Notes: generated by a model not told the origin, from the sequence alone. A stretch of 64,000 bases of DNA from WTGU01 sp965242855 (GCA_965242855.1 OZ251509.1:2046001-2110000), one strand, 5' to 3'; shown: positions 1 to 15,000, numbered from the stretch's first letter. Program-made: numbers and translations.

Positions 1-3000
1 TCGACAGCGCCGGCGGGTCGTCGTCGTCGGCGATGGTTCCCGTCGCCGTCGCCGCCGTGCTCGAGATCGTCAAACCAGCCGCGCCGGTCAGCGCCACCAC
101 CACCGTCTCGTCCGGCTCGTCCGCCACGTCCTGCGTCACCGCCACTTCGACGGTCCCGGCGGTCGCTCCCGCCGCGAAGGTCAGCGTGCCGGCGGCCAGC
201 GCCGTGTAGTCCGTCCCCGCCGTGGCCGTGCCGCCCGTCCCTTCCGCGTAGTCCACCGTCGTTTGCCGGCCGCTCGCCGCGCCCAGCGTCACCGCGAACG
301 ACAGCGCCGCCGGATCGTCTCCCTCGCTCGCGCTCGCCCCTGCGATGGAGACCACCGGCGCCGGGTCGTCGTCGGCGATGGTGCCGGTCGCCGTCGCCGC
401 GGTGCTGGAAAGGGTCAGACCGGTGGCGCCGGTCAGCTCCACCACCACCGTCTCGGTGGCCTCGTCCAGGGCGTCGTCGGTCACCGCCACGTCGATGGTC
501 TTGCTCGTCTCCCCCGCCGCGAAGGTCAGCGTGCCGGCGGCCAGCGCCGTGTAGTCCGCGCCGGAGGTCGCCGTGCCCGTGCCGGCATCGGCGTAATCCA
601 CCGTCGCCTCCCGCTCGCTCGCCGTCACCCCCATCAACCCCGGTATGAAGGCCAGCGTCACCGGGAACGACAGCGCCGCCCCGCTCGCGCCCTCGCTCAC
701 CCTCGCCGCGCCGATGGCGACCGACGGCGAGGGGTCGTCGTCGGTCGTCGTCACCGTCACGATCACATCGGCTAGGCCGTCGTAATCGGCGTCGCCCGTG
801 CTGGCCGCATCCAGCGTGAAGGCGGTCTGCTCGTCGTCCTCGTCCACCCGGTCGTCCCGCGCCAACGCCCCCACCGTCTGCGCCGTCATCCAGTTGCCGG
901 GCGTGAAGGTCAGCGTCTGCGCGTCCGCGAAACCGCCCCGGACCTTGCCCACCTGCAACTCTGCGGTGTTGCCGCTCGTGATCGTCACCGCCACGTCCGC
1001 CGCCGGCTTGCTCGCCAGCGCCAGCGTGAAGGTCTCCGTCTCGTCCTCCGCCACCGTCACCGCGCTCTGCGACACCACCAGCCCGGCCGCGTCCACGTCC
1101 GTGGTCCGCGCCTTCGCGACGGTCGAGGCGAGTTTGTCGTAGGCGTCGCTGGACGCGCCGTCCGGGTCCAACGTCAGCCGGTAATCGACGTCGCCGTCCA
1201 CCGCGCCGTCCGCCGCGCCGGTCAGGGTCACCGTCTGCGCCGTCATCCAGTTGCCGGGCGTGAAGGTCAGCGTCGTCGAGGCCGCCGCCGCGCTCCCGCC
1301 CGAAGACAGCAGCCCTTCGCTATCGTCACCGCTCGACACCTCCACCGTCGCGTTCGCCGTCGGCTCGCTGGCCAGCGCCACCGTGAACGTCGCGGTCCCG
1401 CCCTCCGCCAGCGTGAACCACGGGTCGTTCGCGTCCGCCGGAAGCGCCGGCGCCAGCGCGAGCCCGGCCGCGTCGTCTTCCTTCACCATCAGCGTCAGGG
1501 CCGCCGGGTTGCCGTTGCCGCTGGAGACGCCCGACACCACCACCTGCTTGCCGGCCACCGAGCTATCGACGATCGAGTCCACCTCGTCGTCCACCGCCGC
1601 GATGGTCACCGTCCCGGTGCTGGCCGTCGCCCCCGCCGCGATGGTCAGCGTGGTTCCCGTCTGGGTGAAGTCGTCCGCCGCCGCGTTGGTTCCCGCCCGC
1701 GCGGACACGGTGACCGTCGTCGCCTCGCTCAACGCCGCCGCCAGACGCGCCGTCACCGCGGCCGCGCGCGCGGCCGCCGCCGCGCCCGCGTCCTCCTCGA
1801 TGGTGGTCCGCGACAGCGCCAGGGACACGTCCGTCGGCCGGCCCGCGGCCTCCGACGAGGCCGGCCCGTCCGGCGCCCCGGTCCGGGTCGAGATCACCCG
1901 CACCACGGTGTCCGCGCCCGCGGCTAGGCCGGTGATCGTGTAGGCGGTCGTCGCCCCGCCGGTCACCGCCGCCTGCCGCGTCGCCGGGTCGTAGCTTTCC
2001 GAACCGGACCTCCACTGCACCTTGTAGCCGTCCGCCTTCGCCGCCGCCGTCCAGTCCACCCGCAGCGCGTCCACCGCCGGGGTCGTCGTCACCCCCGTCA
2101 CCCGGTCCGGCGCCCGCGGCGCGATGGTCATGGTGAAGGCCAAGCTGCCCGGGTCGCCGTCGCGGTCGGTCGCGGTCAACGTCCAAGCCGCCGCCCCCGC
2201 CGCCGCGGTCGGCGTCCCGCATACCATGCGCGCCGCCCCGCACGTTCCCGTCCCGTCGAGGTCGAATTCCAGCCCCGGGGGCAGGCTCAGCGTCGCCGCC
2301 GAACCCGGCCCGGACAGCGCGTAGGACAGGGGCGGGTTGCCGCCCGACGCCGCCGGCAGCAGCTCCGAGACCGCCGCGTCCTCCGTCCACGTGTATCCCG
2401 CCGGGGCGTCGGCCGCGAACGCCGGCCGGGCGTCCTCCTCCACCGTCAGCGAGAACGTCAGCGTCGCCCGGTCGCCGTCCACGTCGGTGGCGGTCAGCCG
2501 GTATGTGGCGGCAGCGGCGGCAGCCGTGGGCGCGCCCGTGATGCGGCGCGCGGCGGCGTCGAAGGCCAGCCCCGCCGGCAGGGCCGGCGTCAGGCTGTAG
2601 GTCAGGGACGAGTTGACGTCCGTCGCCGTCTCCCCCGCCCCCGGTGTGGGGAAACTCGCCGCCGGCAGCGCCGGGTCGTCGGCCCACACCCGGCTCCCCT
2701 TTACGAAACTCTTGGCCGCCACCGTCGCCGAGCCGAACGACGGCGCCCGGTCGTTGATGCGCGGAGGGCGGTTCGTGAACGAAATCGGCGCGCGCACGTC
2801 GAGGTCCAGGATCGCCGGCGTGTTGTGGTAAGGCCCTCCATCGGCCACGATATAGCCGGTGACGCCTGCGTTGGCGTCGAAGAACAGCCGGAACGGATGG
2901 CGCGGAATGGTGATGCCGTCGCCGTCCCAGTCCGACGCCTGCACTTGGTAGTGGAAGGTGAGTTCGCCCGGGTTGGTGTCGTAGAACGTGGCCGCCTCCG

Positions 3001-6000
3001 CCTCGCGGTCGTTGTCGCCGATCTTGAACTTCAGGCCGATGCCGACGCTGGGCGTGGCGATGCCGGCATCGAAATCGAACGAGAACAGGATGAAGTCGCC
3101 GGTGCGGAAATTCGCCAGCGCCGCGCCCTGGTCGTTGGTGATGCGCAGTCGCTCGATGCCCGGGTTGGTGGACACCGCGATGGAGACGTTCAGCGTCGCC
3201 ACGTCGCCGTCCCGGTCCGTCGCCGTCAGCCGGTACACCGTCGCCCCGCGGGTCTGCGTCGGCCGCCCCGTGATCCGTCCGCCGTGCGTATCCTGCGCCC
3301 CCGGCGCCGTGTACCTCAGCCCCGCCGGCAAGGTCGCCATGGCGTAGGTCAGCGTTCCGTTGCCCCCCGTCGCCGCCGGCAGGCTGAAGGTCGGGAACGT
3401 CCGGTTGATCCCCAGGGTCCGCGCGACCTGCGAGACCGCGAACGAGGGTTGCAGATCGTCGGCGATCGTCCCCGTCCCCGTGGCCGTCCCCAGCGTCGCG
3501 TTCATCGGCCCGCTCAGCACCACCACCACCGTCTCGGCCGCCTCGCTCCGCGTGTCGCTCCACGCCGCCACCCCGATGGTCTTGGCCGTCTCCCCCGCCG
3601 CGAAGGTCAGCGTCCCCGGGGCCAGCGCCGTGTAGTCCGCCCCCGCGGTCGCCGTGCCGCCCGTCCCCTCCGCGTAGGCCGCCGTCACCTGGCGCCCGCT
3701 CGCCGCGCTCAGCGTCACCGTGAAGGTCAGCGTCCCGCCCTCGCCCACCTCCGGCGAATCGATGGCGAGCGACGGCGTCGGGTCGTCGTCCCTGATGGCG
3801 CCGATGCCGGTGGACGCGCTCCCCAGCGTCGCGCCGGAGGGGTTGGAGAGCGTCAGGCGCAGCGTCTCGTGCGCTTCGTCCAGCGTGTCGCCTTCCACCG
3901 CCGCGGCGATGGTCTTGCGCGTCTGCCCCGGCGCGAAGGTCAGCGTCCCGCCCGCAAGGGCCGCATAGTCCGTCTCGGAGGTCGCCGTGCCCGCGCCCGC
4001 ATCCGCCCAGGCCACCGTCACCTGCCTGCCGCTCACCGCGTCCAGGGTCACCGCGAACGACAGCGCCGCCTGGCCGGTATCGCCCTCCGTCACGCTGGGC
4101 GAGGAGATCGACAGCGTCGGCGAGGGGTCGTCGTCGGCGATGGCGCCGGTCGCCGTCGCCGTGCCCAGGGCCGCGTTCACCGCATCGGAGAGCGTCACCA
4201 CCACCGTCTCGTCCACTTCGTCCAGCGCGTCGCCGGCCACCGTCACGGCGATGGTCCCGGCCGTCTCGCCGGGCGCGAAGGTCAGCGCGCCGGGCGCCAG
4301 CGCCGTGTAATCCACCCCCGCCGTCGCCGTGCCGCCGCTCCCCTCCGCGTAACTCACCGTCACCGTCTGGCCGCTGGCTATGCTCAGCGTCACCGGGAAC
4401 GACAGCGTCGCCTGGCCGGCGTCTCCCTCCGTCACGCGCGCCGCCCCGATGGCCAGGGTCGGGCGGGTATCGTCATCGACGATCATCCCCGTGCCGGTCG
4501 CCCCGCTCAGCGTCGCGTTCGTCGGGTTGCTCAAGGTCAGCGTCACGGTCTCGTCCGCCTCGTGCCCCGCATCGCCGGTGACCGTCACGACGACATCCTT
4601 GCTGCGGTCTCCCGGCGCGAAGGTCAGCGTCCCGCTCGCAAGGGCCGTGTAGTCGGTCCCCGAGGTCGCCGTGCCCGCGCCGGCGTCGGCATAGTCCACC
4701 GTCACCTGCTTGCCGCTGACCACGCCCAGCTTGGCGGTGAAGGTCAGCGTTCCCGGCATGGCGTCGCCGGCGTCGCCCTCGGAAACCGACGCCGCATCGG
4801 TCAGCGCCAGGTCCGGCTGGTTGTCGTTGTCGGTCAGCGTCAGCGTCGCCCCCGTCACGCGGCCTGCGCCGGCGGGGGAGCTGTGGTCGTTCGCCACCGT
4901 CGCCGTCACCGTCTCCTGGCGGGCGTCCTCGTCGCGCAGATTGTCCGTCGCCACCAGCCTCGCCATGTCCGAGGCGGCGGCCGTGGCGCCGGCCGCGATG
5001 ACGATGGTCGCGTCCGAACCCACCGTCCAGGCCCCCGGCTTCGGCGTCACCGTCACCGTGGTCGCCGCGCTCGAGGCGCGCGACAGCGTCGCCGACACCG
5101 ACGCCACCCCGCCGGCTTCCGAGATCGACGTCGGCGCCAGCGCCAGCGTCACCTCCGGCGCCGCATCGTCGTCGGCGATGGTCAGGGTCAGCGGCAGCAC
5201 CGCTGGGGTGTTCGCGCCGCTCGCCGCGCTCGCCGAGATCGTCACCTGCTTGTCCGGCCCATCCACCTGGTTGTCCACCGCCGCCACCGTCACCACCCCC
5301 TCGCTGGCCGTCTGCCCCATCTTGAGGGTCAGCGTCGTCGCCGCGCTCAGCGTGAAGTCGCCCGCCACCGCCGGGGCCACCGGGGCCGCCGTCACCGTCA
5401 CCGTCATCGCCGTGGGCAGCGGCAAGGGCAGCCGCGCCGTCACCGTCGCCGCCCCGGCCTGGCCGCCATCCTCTTCGATGCGCGGCGACGACAGATGCAG
5501 CGTCACCCTCGGGCCGTCGTCGTCGAGGTTGGCCGCCGACACCGTGACGGTCCCCAGCGCGCGATAGTCGGCGTCGCCGGGCGGCGTGTCCGTGGCCGCC
5601 GCGCTGTCCGGGTCCAGCGTGATCGAATAACCCACGTCGCCGTCCACCGTGTTGGCCGGCGCGTCGTCCTGGCCGTGGACGGTCACCGTCTGCGCCGTGC
5701 TCCAGGTGGTCGCGTCGAACGTCAGCGCCGCCGTCGCCGCGGTCGAACCCCCGGCGACGGACACCAGCCCCTCGCTCGCGTTCCCGCTCTCCACCGCCAC
5801 CGTCACCGCCGCGGTCGGCGCGCTGGAGAGCGCCACCGTGAAGCTGTCCGTGGTCTCCGTCTCCGAGGTCCGGGTCGAACCCTGGCTCTCCACCACCGTC
5901 AGCCCCGCCGCGTCGTCGTCGAGGTTGGTCACGCTCACCGTGACGTTCCCCAGGCCGCGATAGTTGGCGTCGGCCGCGCTGTCCGGGTTCAGCGTGACGG

Positions 6001-9000
6001 CGTAGCCGCCGTCGCCGTCGTCCGCGTCGTCGTCCACGCCCCGCACCCGCACCTCCTGGGCCACGCTCCAGTTGGTCGCGCTGAAGCTCAGCGTTCCCGA
6101 ACTGCCCCAGGTTCCGCCGCCGTCCACCGACAGCTGGCCCTCGCCCGACGACCCGGACGGGATCGACGCCGCCACCGTCACCGCCGCGGTCGGCTCGCTG
6201 GAAAGCGCCACCGTGAAGCTGTCCGTGGTTCCCGCCTCGCCGGTCCGGGTCGAGCCCTGGCTCTCCACCACCGTCAGCCCCGCCGCGTCGTCGTCGTCGC
6301 GGATTTGGGTGTTCGCAGTCCCGTCCCTCACGTTGGCGTTGACCGGGTTGGTGAGCCTCAGGTTCACCGACTCGTAGAGGCTCTCGTCTATGTCGTCGTC
6401 CAGCACCGTCACGTGGAAGCTGAGGGACGTGCTGCCCGGCGGAATGGTCACCACCCGCCCGACGAGGGAGGTGTAGTCCAGCCCCGCGGTCGCAGCCCCG
6501 GAGGCCCCCAGGGTGAACGTGATCGGCAGCTCGCTCGCGCCATCCATTTGCAAAACGAAATTCAACTGCCCCGCCTGGGTGTAGCGGAACCCGCCGGGCC
6601 TCCGCGCCGCGCCGCTATGCCCTTCCCAGCCGGCATCGGTCGGGCTGAAGAGGGTGACCGTCGGCGTGCGGTCGTCGTCGTTGATGGTCAGCGTCGCGTC
6701 GGCCGCATCCACCGCGCCGTTGCCGCCCGTCACCGCGCCGGAGATCGTCACCTGCTTGTTGGGCGAATCGAGGCCGTTGTTGTTCGCCGTCACGGTCACC
6801 GCCCCGGCGCTGGCGGTGCCGCCGGCCGCGACGGTCAGCGTCCTGGCCGCGCTCAGCGTGAAGTCCCGCGCCGCCGCATAGCTCCCCGGCGCCGCCGCTA
6901 CCGTCACCGTCACCGCCTCGCTGGAGGCGGCCGAAAGCGCCGCCGTCACCGACGCCACGCCGCCGTTTTCCCCGATCGACGAGGACGACAGGGCCAGGGT
7001 CACCGTCGGCAGGATCTCGTCGTCGGTGAGCGTCAGCGTCACGTTCGACGGCGCCGCCACCCCGTTGCCGCCCACCGCCGCGCCGGAGACCGTCACCGCC
7101 TTGTTCGGCGAGTCGACGTCGTTGCCGTTCGCCGTCACCGTCACCGCCCCGGCGCTGGTGGTGCTGCCGGCCGCGATGGTCAGCGTCTTCGCCGCGGAGA
7201 GGTCGAAGTCCGCGGCCGCCGCCCCCGTCCCCGGCGCCGCGGCCACCGTCACCGTCACCGCCGCGCCGGAGGGATGGGACAGCGCCGCCGTCACCGTCGC
7301 CACCTCGCCCGACTCCGAAATCGACGCCGGCTCGAGCGCCAGGGTCAGCGTCGGCAGCGCGTCGTCGTCGGTGAGCATCAGCGCCGCCCCGGTGACGGCG
7401 CCGGCCCCCGGCCCGCTGGCCGCCCGGCCGGTCACCGTGACGGAACGGCCCGCGCCGCCCTCGTGGACGCCGTTGTCCACCGCCGCCACCGTCGCCGTGT
7501 CGGCGCCGCCGGCGGTCTGCCCGGCCGCGATCACGATCTCCGCGTCCGAACCCGCCGTGTAGGCTCCCGCCACCGGCGTCACCGTCACCGTCACCGCTTC
7601 GACCGAGGCATGGGCGAGGGTCGCCGACACCGTCGCCGCCCCGCCGGCCTCCGCAACCGATGCCGGGTTCACCGCCAGCGTCACCGCCGGCGGGTCGTCG
7701 TCGTCCGTCAGCGTCAGCGCCGCCCCGGTCACGAGGTTCGCGCCCAGGCCGCTCGACGCCGCGCCGGTCACCGTCACGCTCCGCCCCGCCGCGCCCTCGT
7801 AATCCGCGTTGTCCACCGCCTCGACCGTGGCCTTGTCCGTGGTCGCGGTCGAACCGGCCGCGATGACGATGACCGCGTCCGCGCCCTGCGCGTAGGCCCC
7901 GGCCACCGGCGTCACGGTCACCGTCACCGCCTCGCTCGACGCGCCGGAGAGCGTCGCGCTCACCGTCGACACCCCGCCGTTCTCCGCCACCGACGCCGGC
8001 GCCAGCGTGAGCGTCACCGTCGGCGTCTCCTCGTCGTCGGTGATCGCCAGCACCGCCCCGGTCACGCCCCCGGCGCCCTGGTCGTTGGCCATCGCGCCCG
8101 CCACCGTCACCTGCCGGTCCGGCTCGTCGATGGCGTCGTCCACCGCGGTGAGCGCCGCGGTGTCCGCGGGGTTCTCCGTTCGCCCGGCCTGGATGACGAT
8201 CTGCGCCGTGGACGGATCCACCGCGTAGGCGCCCGACAGCGACGCCACCGTCACCGTGGTCACCGCGCTCGACGGGTGCGAGAGCGCCGCGCTCACCGTC
8301 GACACTCCGCCGGCCTCCGAGATCGACGCCGGCGACGCCGACAACGTGACCCCCGGCGGGTCGTCGTCGTCGAGGAGCGCCAGCGCCGCGTCCGCCGGGT
8401 CCGCCACCCCGCCGCCCGACGCCGCGCCCGACACCGTCACCGTCCCGCCCGGCGAGTCCGCGGCGTTGTCGTTCGCGGTCACCGTCACCGCGCCCGCGCT
8501 CGCCGTCGAACCCGCCGCGACGGTCAGCGTCGCCGGGCTCGACAGGGTGAAGTCCCGCGCCGCCGCCCCGGCCCCCGGCGCCGCGGTCACCGTCACCGTC
8601 ACCGCCGCGCTCGCGGCGCCGGAGAGCGCCGCGGTCACCGTCGACACCCCGCCGGCCTCCGGGACCGACGCCGGCGACAGCACCAGCGCGAGCGTCGGCG
8701 GGCCGTCGTCGTCGAGGAGGGTCAGCGCCGCGTCCGCCGGGTCCGCCACCCCGCCGCCCGCGGCCGCGCCGGAGACCGTCACCTTCTTGTCCGCCGCGTC
8801 GTCGTTGTTGCCCACCGCCGTCACCGTCACTAGGCCGGCGCTCGTCGTGTTCCCCGCCGCGATGGTCAGCGTCGCCGGGCTCGACAGCGTGAAGTCGCCG
8901 CTCGTCGCCGGGGCCACCTCGGTTGCCGAGACCGTGATCGTCACCGCCTCCCGGGCCGGATAGGAGAGCGCCGCGGTCACCGTCGCCTCCCCGCCCGACT

Positions 9001-12000
9001 CCGAGATCGATGACGAGGACAGCACCAGCGAGGCCGTCGGACGGGCGTCGTCGTCCTCCAGGATCAGCGTCACCGGGTTCGGCTTCGCCGCCCCGTTGCC
9101 GCCCGCGACCGCGCCCTGAACCTGCACCCGCTTGTCCGGCGTCACCGCCGCGTTGCCCACCGCGGTCACCGTCACCAAGCCGACGCTGGTGGTGCCCCCC
9201 GCCGCGATGGTCAGCGTCCGCGCCGCCGACAGCGTGAAGTCCCGCGCCGCCGCGCCGGCCCCCGGAACCGCGGAGACCGTCACCGTCACCGCCTCGCTCG
9301 ATTCCCCGGAGAGCGTCGCGGTCACCGTCGCCTCCCCGCCCGTCTCCGAGATCGACGACGCCGACAGCGCCAGCGACACCGACGGGGTCGGCTCGTCGTC
9401 CACCAGGACCAGGAACGCATCCTTCGCGCCATGCGCCGGCACGCCCGACCCGGACGGCACCCGGCCCTCGATGCGCAACTCCTTGTTCGGCGCGTCCACG
9501 TCGTTGTCCAGCCCCGTGATCACCACCGCCTCCGTGCTGGCCGTCCGCCCCGCCGCGATGTTCAGCCCGGTGCCCGTTTGGCCCCCCACCCCCACGGCGC
9601 GGTAGCCCGCCACGTTGGCGTTCGGCGTGATCGATATCAGGACCCGCACGTCCGCCGCCGCCGCCGCGCTCAGCGCCGCCGTCAGCGTCGCCGTCCCGCC
9701 GTTCTCCGAGATCGACGACGACGACAGCGCCAGCGACGCCTGCGGCGCCCCGTCGTCGTCGCGGATCGCCAGCGTCACGGGGGCCGGATCTGCCACCCCC
9801 AGCCCGCCCGACGCCGCGCCGGAGACCGCCACCCCCTTGTCCGGCGAGTCCGTGTCGTCGTCGTTCGCCGTAATCGTCACCGCGCCCGCGCTGGCCGTCG
9901 CCCCCGCCGCGATGGTCAGCGTGTTCGCCGCGCTCAGCGTGAAGTCCGTCACCGAACCCGGCGACGCCGACACCGTGATCGTCACCGGCTCGCTCGACCG
10001 GTGCGAGAGCGTCGCGGTCACCGTCGCCACGCCGCCCGACTCCGAAATCGAGGCCGGCATGACCGCCAGCGTCGCGGTGGGCGTCGTGTCGTCGTCGGTA
10101 ATGGCGAGCGTCGCCTCGGTCACCGCGGATACGCCCCGGCGGTTCCGCGCCATGCCCGATACCTCCACCCGCTTGTCCGGCGAGTCCGCCGCGTTGCCCA
10201 CGGCCGTGACGGTCACCGCGCCCGTGCTCTCCGTCCGCCCCGCCGGGATCGTCAGCGTCGCCCCCGTCTGCGTGAAGTCCGCCGCCGCCGCATGCGCCCC
10301 CGCCGCGGCCGAGACCGTGACGGTGGTCGCCGCGCTCGACGGATGGCTCAGCACCGCGGTCACCGTCGCCACCCCGCCCGACTCCGAAATCGAGGCCGGC
10401 GACGCCGCCAGCACGGGCGTCGGCGGGTCGTCGTCGTCGCGCAGCGTCAGCGTCGCGGCGGGCGGCGCCCGCACGTCGTCGCTCGCCGACGCCCGAACCG
10501 TCACCCGCCGGTCCGGCGCATCGACCGCGTTGTCCACCCCCGTGATCGTCACCGCGCCGGCGCTGGCCATCGCCCCCGCCGCGAAGGTCAGCGCCGCCGA
10601 CGCCGACAGGGCGGCATCGCCCGCCAGGGCCGGAGGCGCCGGCGACACCGACACCGTGAGGGTCGCCGCCGACACCGCCGCCTTGTCCAGCGTCGCCGTC
10701 ACCGTCGCCACTCCGGCGTTCTCCCAGATCGCCGCCGAAGACAGGGAAAGGGTCGCCTTGGGCAGGGCGACGATGGGAACCCACTCGGCGTAGAAGAAAT
10801 TGGTCTGGTTGCCGCCGCCCCCGCCGCGGATCGTATCCGTGACGAGGACGACCACGCCGTCATTGTCGATCATCGCCTGCGTAAGACGGATCGTCCTGGA
10901 CCAGCCGCCGCCGGCAGCGAGGCGGCAAGTGGCGCCCTCGGTCGGCGCGGGGCCGGGACTTCTCTGACTGACCGTCCTGTAAGCGCACGCCCAGACCTGT
11001 CGCCGCGACGCGTCCTCCGCAGGCGGCGCGGTAACGGCGATCGTTTGCGGGGCGGTCTTGCCCAGCAGCGACGCCGTGGTGACGTCATAATTGTGCGCCT
11101 GTCCCCAACGCCTGTCGTTCCCTGTCGGCGTTCCGCTCTCGTTGTCGGTAATCGTCAGAGTCACGCTCGCCGGGTTCGCCACCCCATGGCCGCCCGCCGC
11201 CGCGCCGGTCACCGTCACGGTCTTGCTCGCCGCCGTCATGTCGTTGTTCACCGCCGTAATCGTCACCACGCCCGCGGTCGCGGTCGCGCCCGCCGCGATG
11301 GTCAGCGCATCGTTCGCGCTCAGCGCGTAGTCGGCAGCCGCCGCGCCCGTCCCCGGCGCCGCCGACACCGTGACCGTCACCGCCGCGCCGGACTTGCCCG
11401 ACAGCGTCGCCGTCACCGTCGCCACCCCGCCGCCTTCCGAGATCGACGCCGGAGACAGCGCCAGCGTCACCGTCGGCGTCGCCTCGTCATCGACGATGGT
11501 GAGGGTCGCGGCGGCCGGGTCCGCCGCGCCGCGACCGCCCGTGGTCACGCCCGAGACCCGCACCCTCCTGTCCGGCCCGTCCACGTCGTTGTCGCCGGCC
11601 GTGATCGTCACCACGCCCGCGCTCGCGGTCTGCCCCGCCGCGAAGGTCAAGGTCCTGGTCGCGCTCAGGCCGAAGTCGCCCGCGACCGCCGGCGCCACCG
11701 GGTTCGCCGACACCGTGACGATCACCGCTGCGCTCGACGGGTGCGAGAGCGCCGCGGTCACCGCCGCGCTGTCCGCCCCGCCCTCGTCGAGCGCCGCCCG
11801 CGACAACCGGAGCGTCACCGTCGGCGTCGCGTCGTCGTCCTCCAGCGTCAGCGTCGTGTCCGCCAGACCCGTCAATCCGTTGCCGCCCACGACCAAGCCC
11901 GCGACCGTCACCGACTTGTCCGGCGAATCCGTGTCGTCGCCCCGTCCCGTCACCGTCACCGCGCCCGAGCTCGTCGTGGCCCCCGCCGCGATGGTCAGCT

Positions 12001-15000
12001 TCGTCCCCGTCTGCGTGAAATCGCCCGAAACCGCGTTCGTCCCCGCGGTCGCCGTCACCGTCACCGTGGCCGGCGCGCTCGACGCCCCCGACAGCCGCGC
12101 CGTCACCGTCGCCACCCCGCCCGTCTCCGAAACCGACGCCGGCGACAGGACCAAGGTCAGCGTCGGCTGCGTCTCGTCGTCGGTCAGCGTCAGCGCCGCC
12201 CCGGTCACCGCGCTCGTACCTCGGTCGTTGGCCATGCCGGCCGTCACCGTCGTCGCGCGCCCGCCGCCGTCTTCGTAGACGTCGTTGTCCACCGCCGTGA
12301 TCAACGCCGTGTCCGCCGCGTTCGCCGTCTGCCCCGCGGCGATGACGATGGTGGCGTCCGAACCCACCGTGTAGAACCCGGAAACCGCCGTCACCGTGAT
12401 CGTCGTCGCCGCGTTCGAGACCGGGCTCAGCGTCGCGGTCACCGTGGCCTCGCCGCCGTTCTCGGAAATCGACGCGGGCGACACCGCAAGCGTCACCCCC
12501 GGCGCGTCGTCGTCGTCCGCGACGGTGAGCGTGAGGCTCCCCGGGTCCGCCACCCCGCGCCCGCCCGTGGCCGCGCCGGAGATCGTCGCCGTCTTGTCCG
12601 GCGCATCCGCCCCGTTGTCGACCGCCGTGACCGTCACCACGCCCACGCTCGCCATATCCCCCGCCGCGATGGTCAGCGTCCTGTTCGCGCTCAGGCTGAA
12701 GTCGCTTGCCGCCGCCGGCGGCGTCGGCGACACCGACACCGCGACCTCCACCGCCTCCCCCGAGGGGTGGGAGAGGGCCGCGGTCACCGTCGCGACGTTG
12801 CCCGCCCCGCTCTCGACGATGGTCGCGGACGAAAGCGCCAGCGTCACCGTCGGCAGCGCGTCGTCGTCCAGGATGGTCAGCGTCGCCGCCGCCGGGTCCG
12901 CGATGCCGTTGCCGCCCGCCGCCTGCCCGGAGACCGTCACCCGCTTGTCCGCCGAATCCGCCGTGTCCGGCTCCGCCGTCACCGTCACCGCACCCGCGCT
13001 CGCCGTATCCCCCGCCGCGATGGTCAGGGTGTTCGCGCTCGACAGCGTGTAGTCGCCCGCCGCCGCGTTCGTCCCCGGCGCCGCGGACACCGTGACCGTC
13101 ACCGCTGCGCTCGACGCCCCCGAAAGCGTCGCCGTCACCGACAAAACCCCGCCCGCCTCCGCGATCGACGCCCGCGACAGCGCCAGCCGCGCCGTGGGCG
13201 TCGCCTCGTCGTCGGCCAGGGTGAGCGTCAGGCTCGCCGGGTCCGCGACGCCGTTGCCGCCCGTCGCCGCGCCCGTGACCGTCACCCGCTTGTCCGGCGA
13301 ATCCACCGCGTTGTCGTTGGCCGTGATCGTCACCGTCCCCGCGCTCGCCGTGGCGTTGGCCGCGATGGTCAGCGTCGTTCCCGTCAACGTGTAATCGCCC
13401 ACCGCCGCGCCCGTCCCCGCCGCCGCCGAAACCGTCACCGTCACCGCCTGGCTGGAGGTCCCCGACAGCGCCGCCGTCACCGTCGCCGCCCCGCCGTTCT
13501 CCGAGACCGACGACGACGACAGCACCAGCGACACCGTGGGCGCGCCGTCGTCGTCGCGGATGGCGAGCGTCGCGTCCGGCGGGTCCGCCGCTCCGGGGCT
13601 GCCCGACGCCGTCGCCGAGATCGTCACCCCCTTGTCCGCCGAATCCACGGCGTTCCCCACCGCCGTCACCGTCACCGTTCCCGCACTCGTCGTCTGCCCC
13701 GCCGCGATGGTCAGCGTGTTCGCGCTCGACAGCGTGTAATCGCCCACCGCCGCGCCCGTCCCCGGCGCCGCCGCCGCCGTCAGCGTCACCGCCGCCGCCG
13801 AGGGGTTCGAGAGCGTCGCCGTCACCGTCGCCACGCCCCCCGTCTCCGAGATCGAGGCCGGGCCGAGGGCCAGGGCCGACGTCGGCTGCGCGTCGTCGTC
13901 GGCGATGGTCAGCGTCAGGCTCGACGGCGCCGACACCAGCCCATGCCCCCCGGCCACCCGCCCGCTCACCGTCGCGCTCTTGTCCGTCGAGTCGATGGCG
14001 TCGTCCACCGCGGTGATCGTCACCACCCCCGCGCTCGCCGTGGCGTTGGCCGCGATGGTCAGCGTCCGGGCCGCGCTCAACGCAAAGCCGCCATCGGCGG
14101 CAAGCGCCGCGTAGACCGACGCCGCCGCCACCGTCACCGTGATCGCCTCGCCCGAAGTCCCGCCGCTCAGGCTCGCCGTCACCGTGGTCGCATTGCCCGC
14201 CCCGCTCTCGGCGATCGCGCCCGCACGCCCCCCGTCCGGCTCCGACAGCGCCAGCGACAGCACCGGCGTCGGGTCGTCGTCCGTGATCGTACCCACGCCG
14301 GTGAACGCGCTCCCCAGCGTCGCCCCGGAGGGGTTGCTCAGCGCGATGCGGATCGTCTCGTTCGGCTCGTCCAGCGCGTCCCCCGACACCGTCACCGTGA
14401 CGGTCTTGCTCGTCTCCGCCGCGGCGAAGGTCAGCGTGTCGCCGGCGAACGCCGTGTAGTCGGTCCCCGACGACGCCGTGCCCGGGTCCGCCGCCGCCGC
14501 GTAGTCCACCGTCACCTGCCGCCCCGGCGCACGGTTCAGGCTCACCTCGTAGTCCAGCGCCGCAGTCTCGCCCGCCGCTCCCTCCGTCACGCGCGGCGAG
14601 GAGATGGAGAAGCTGAGCCCCTGGACCTCGATGGAGAAGCGCAGCTCCGCCTTGTCGCCGTCACCGTCCGTCGCCACCAGCGTGTAGTTCGCCGCGGCCT
14701 GCGCCGTGCTGGGCGTGCCGGAAAGCGTCCGCGTCGCCGCGGCGAAGGCCAGCCCGTCCGGCAGCGCCTCCTTGACGCTGTAGGTCACGCCGCCGTCGCC
14801 CTGCGTCGCCGCCGGCAGCTGTTGCGAGACCGCGTTGCTCCTGACCCAGCTGTAGGCGGGGCTGGCCGTCGAACCGAAGGTCGGCGTGGTCTGCCGCCCG
14901 CGCACCTTGTGGCCGGGGTCGTTCGGGATCGCCCCGAAATCCCGGTTCACCCGGTTGTCGCCGCCGCCGAGCCCGGAGGTGTGGAAGCGCAAGCTGCCGG

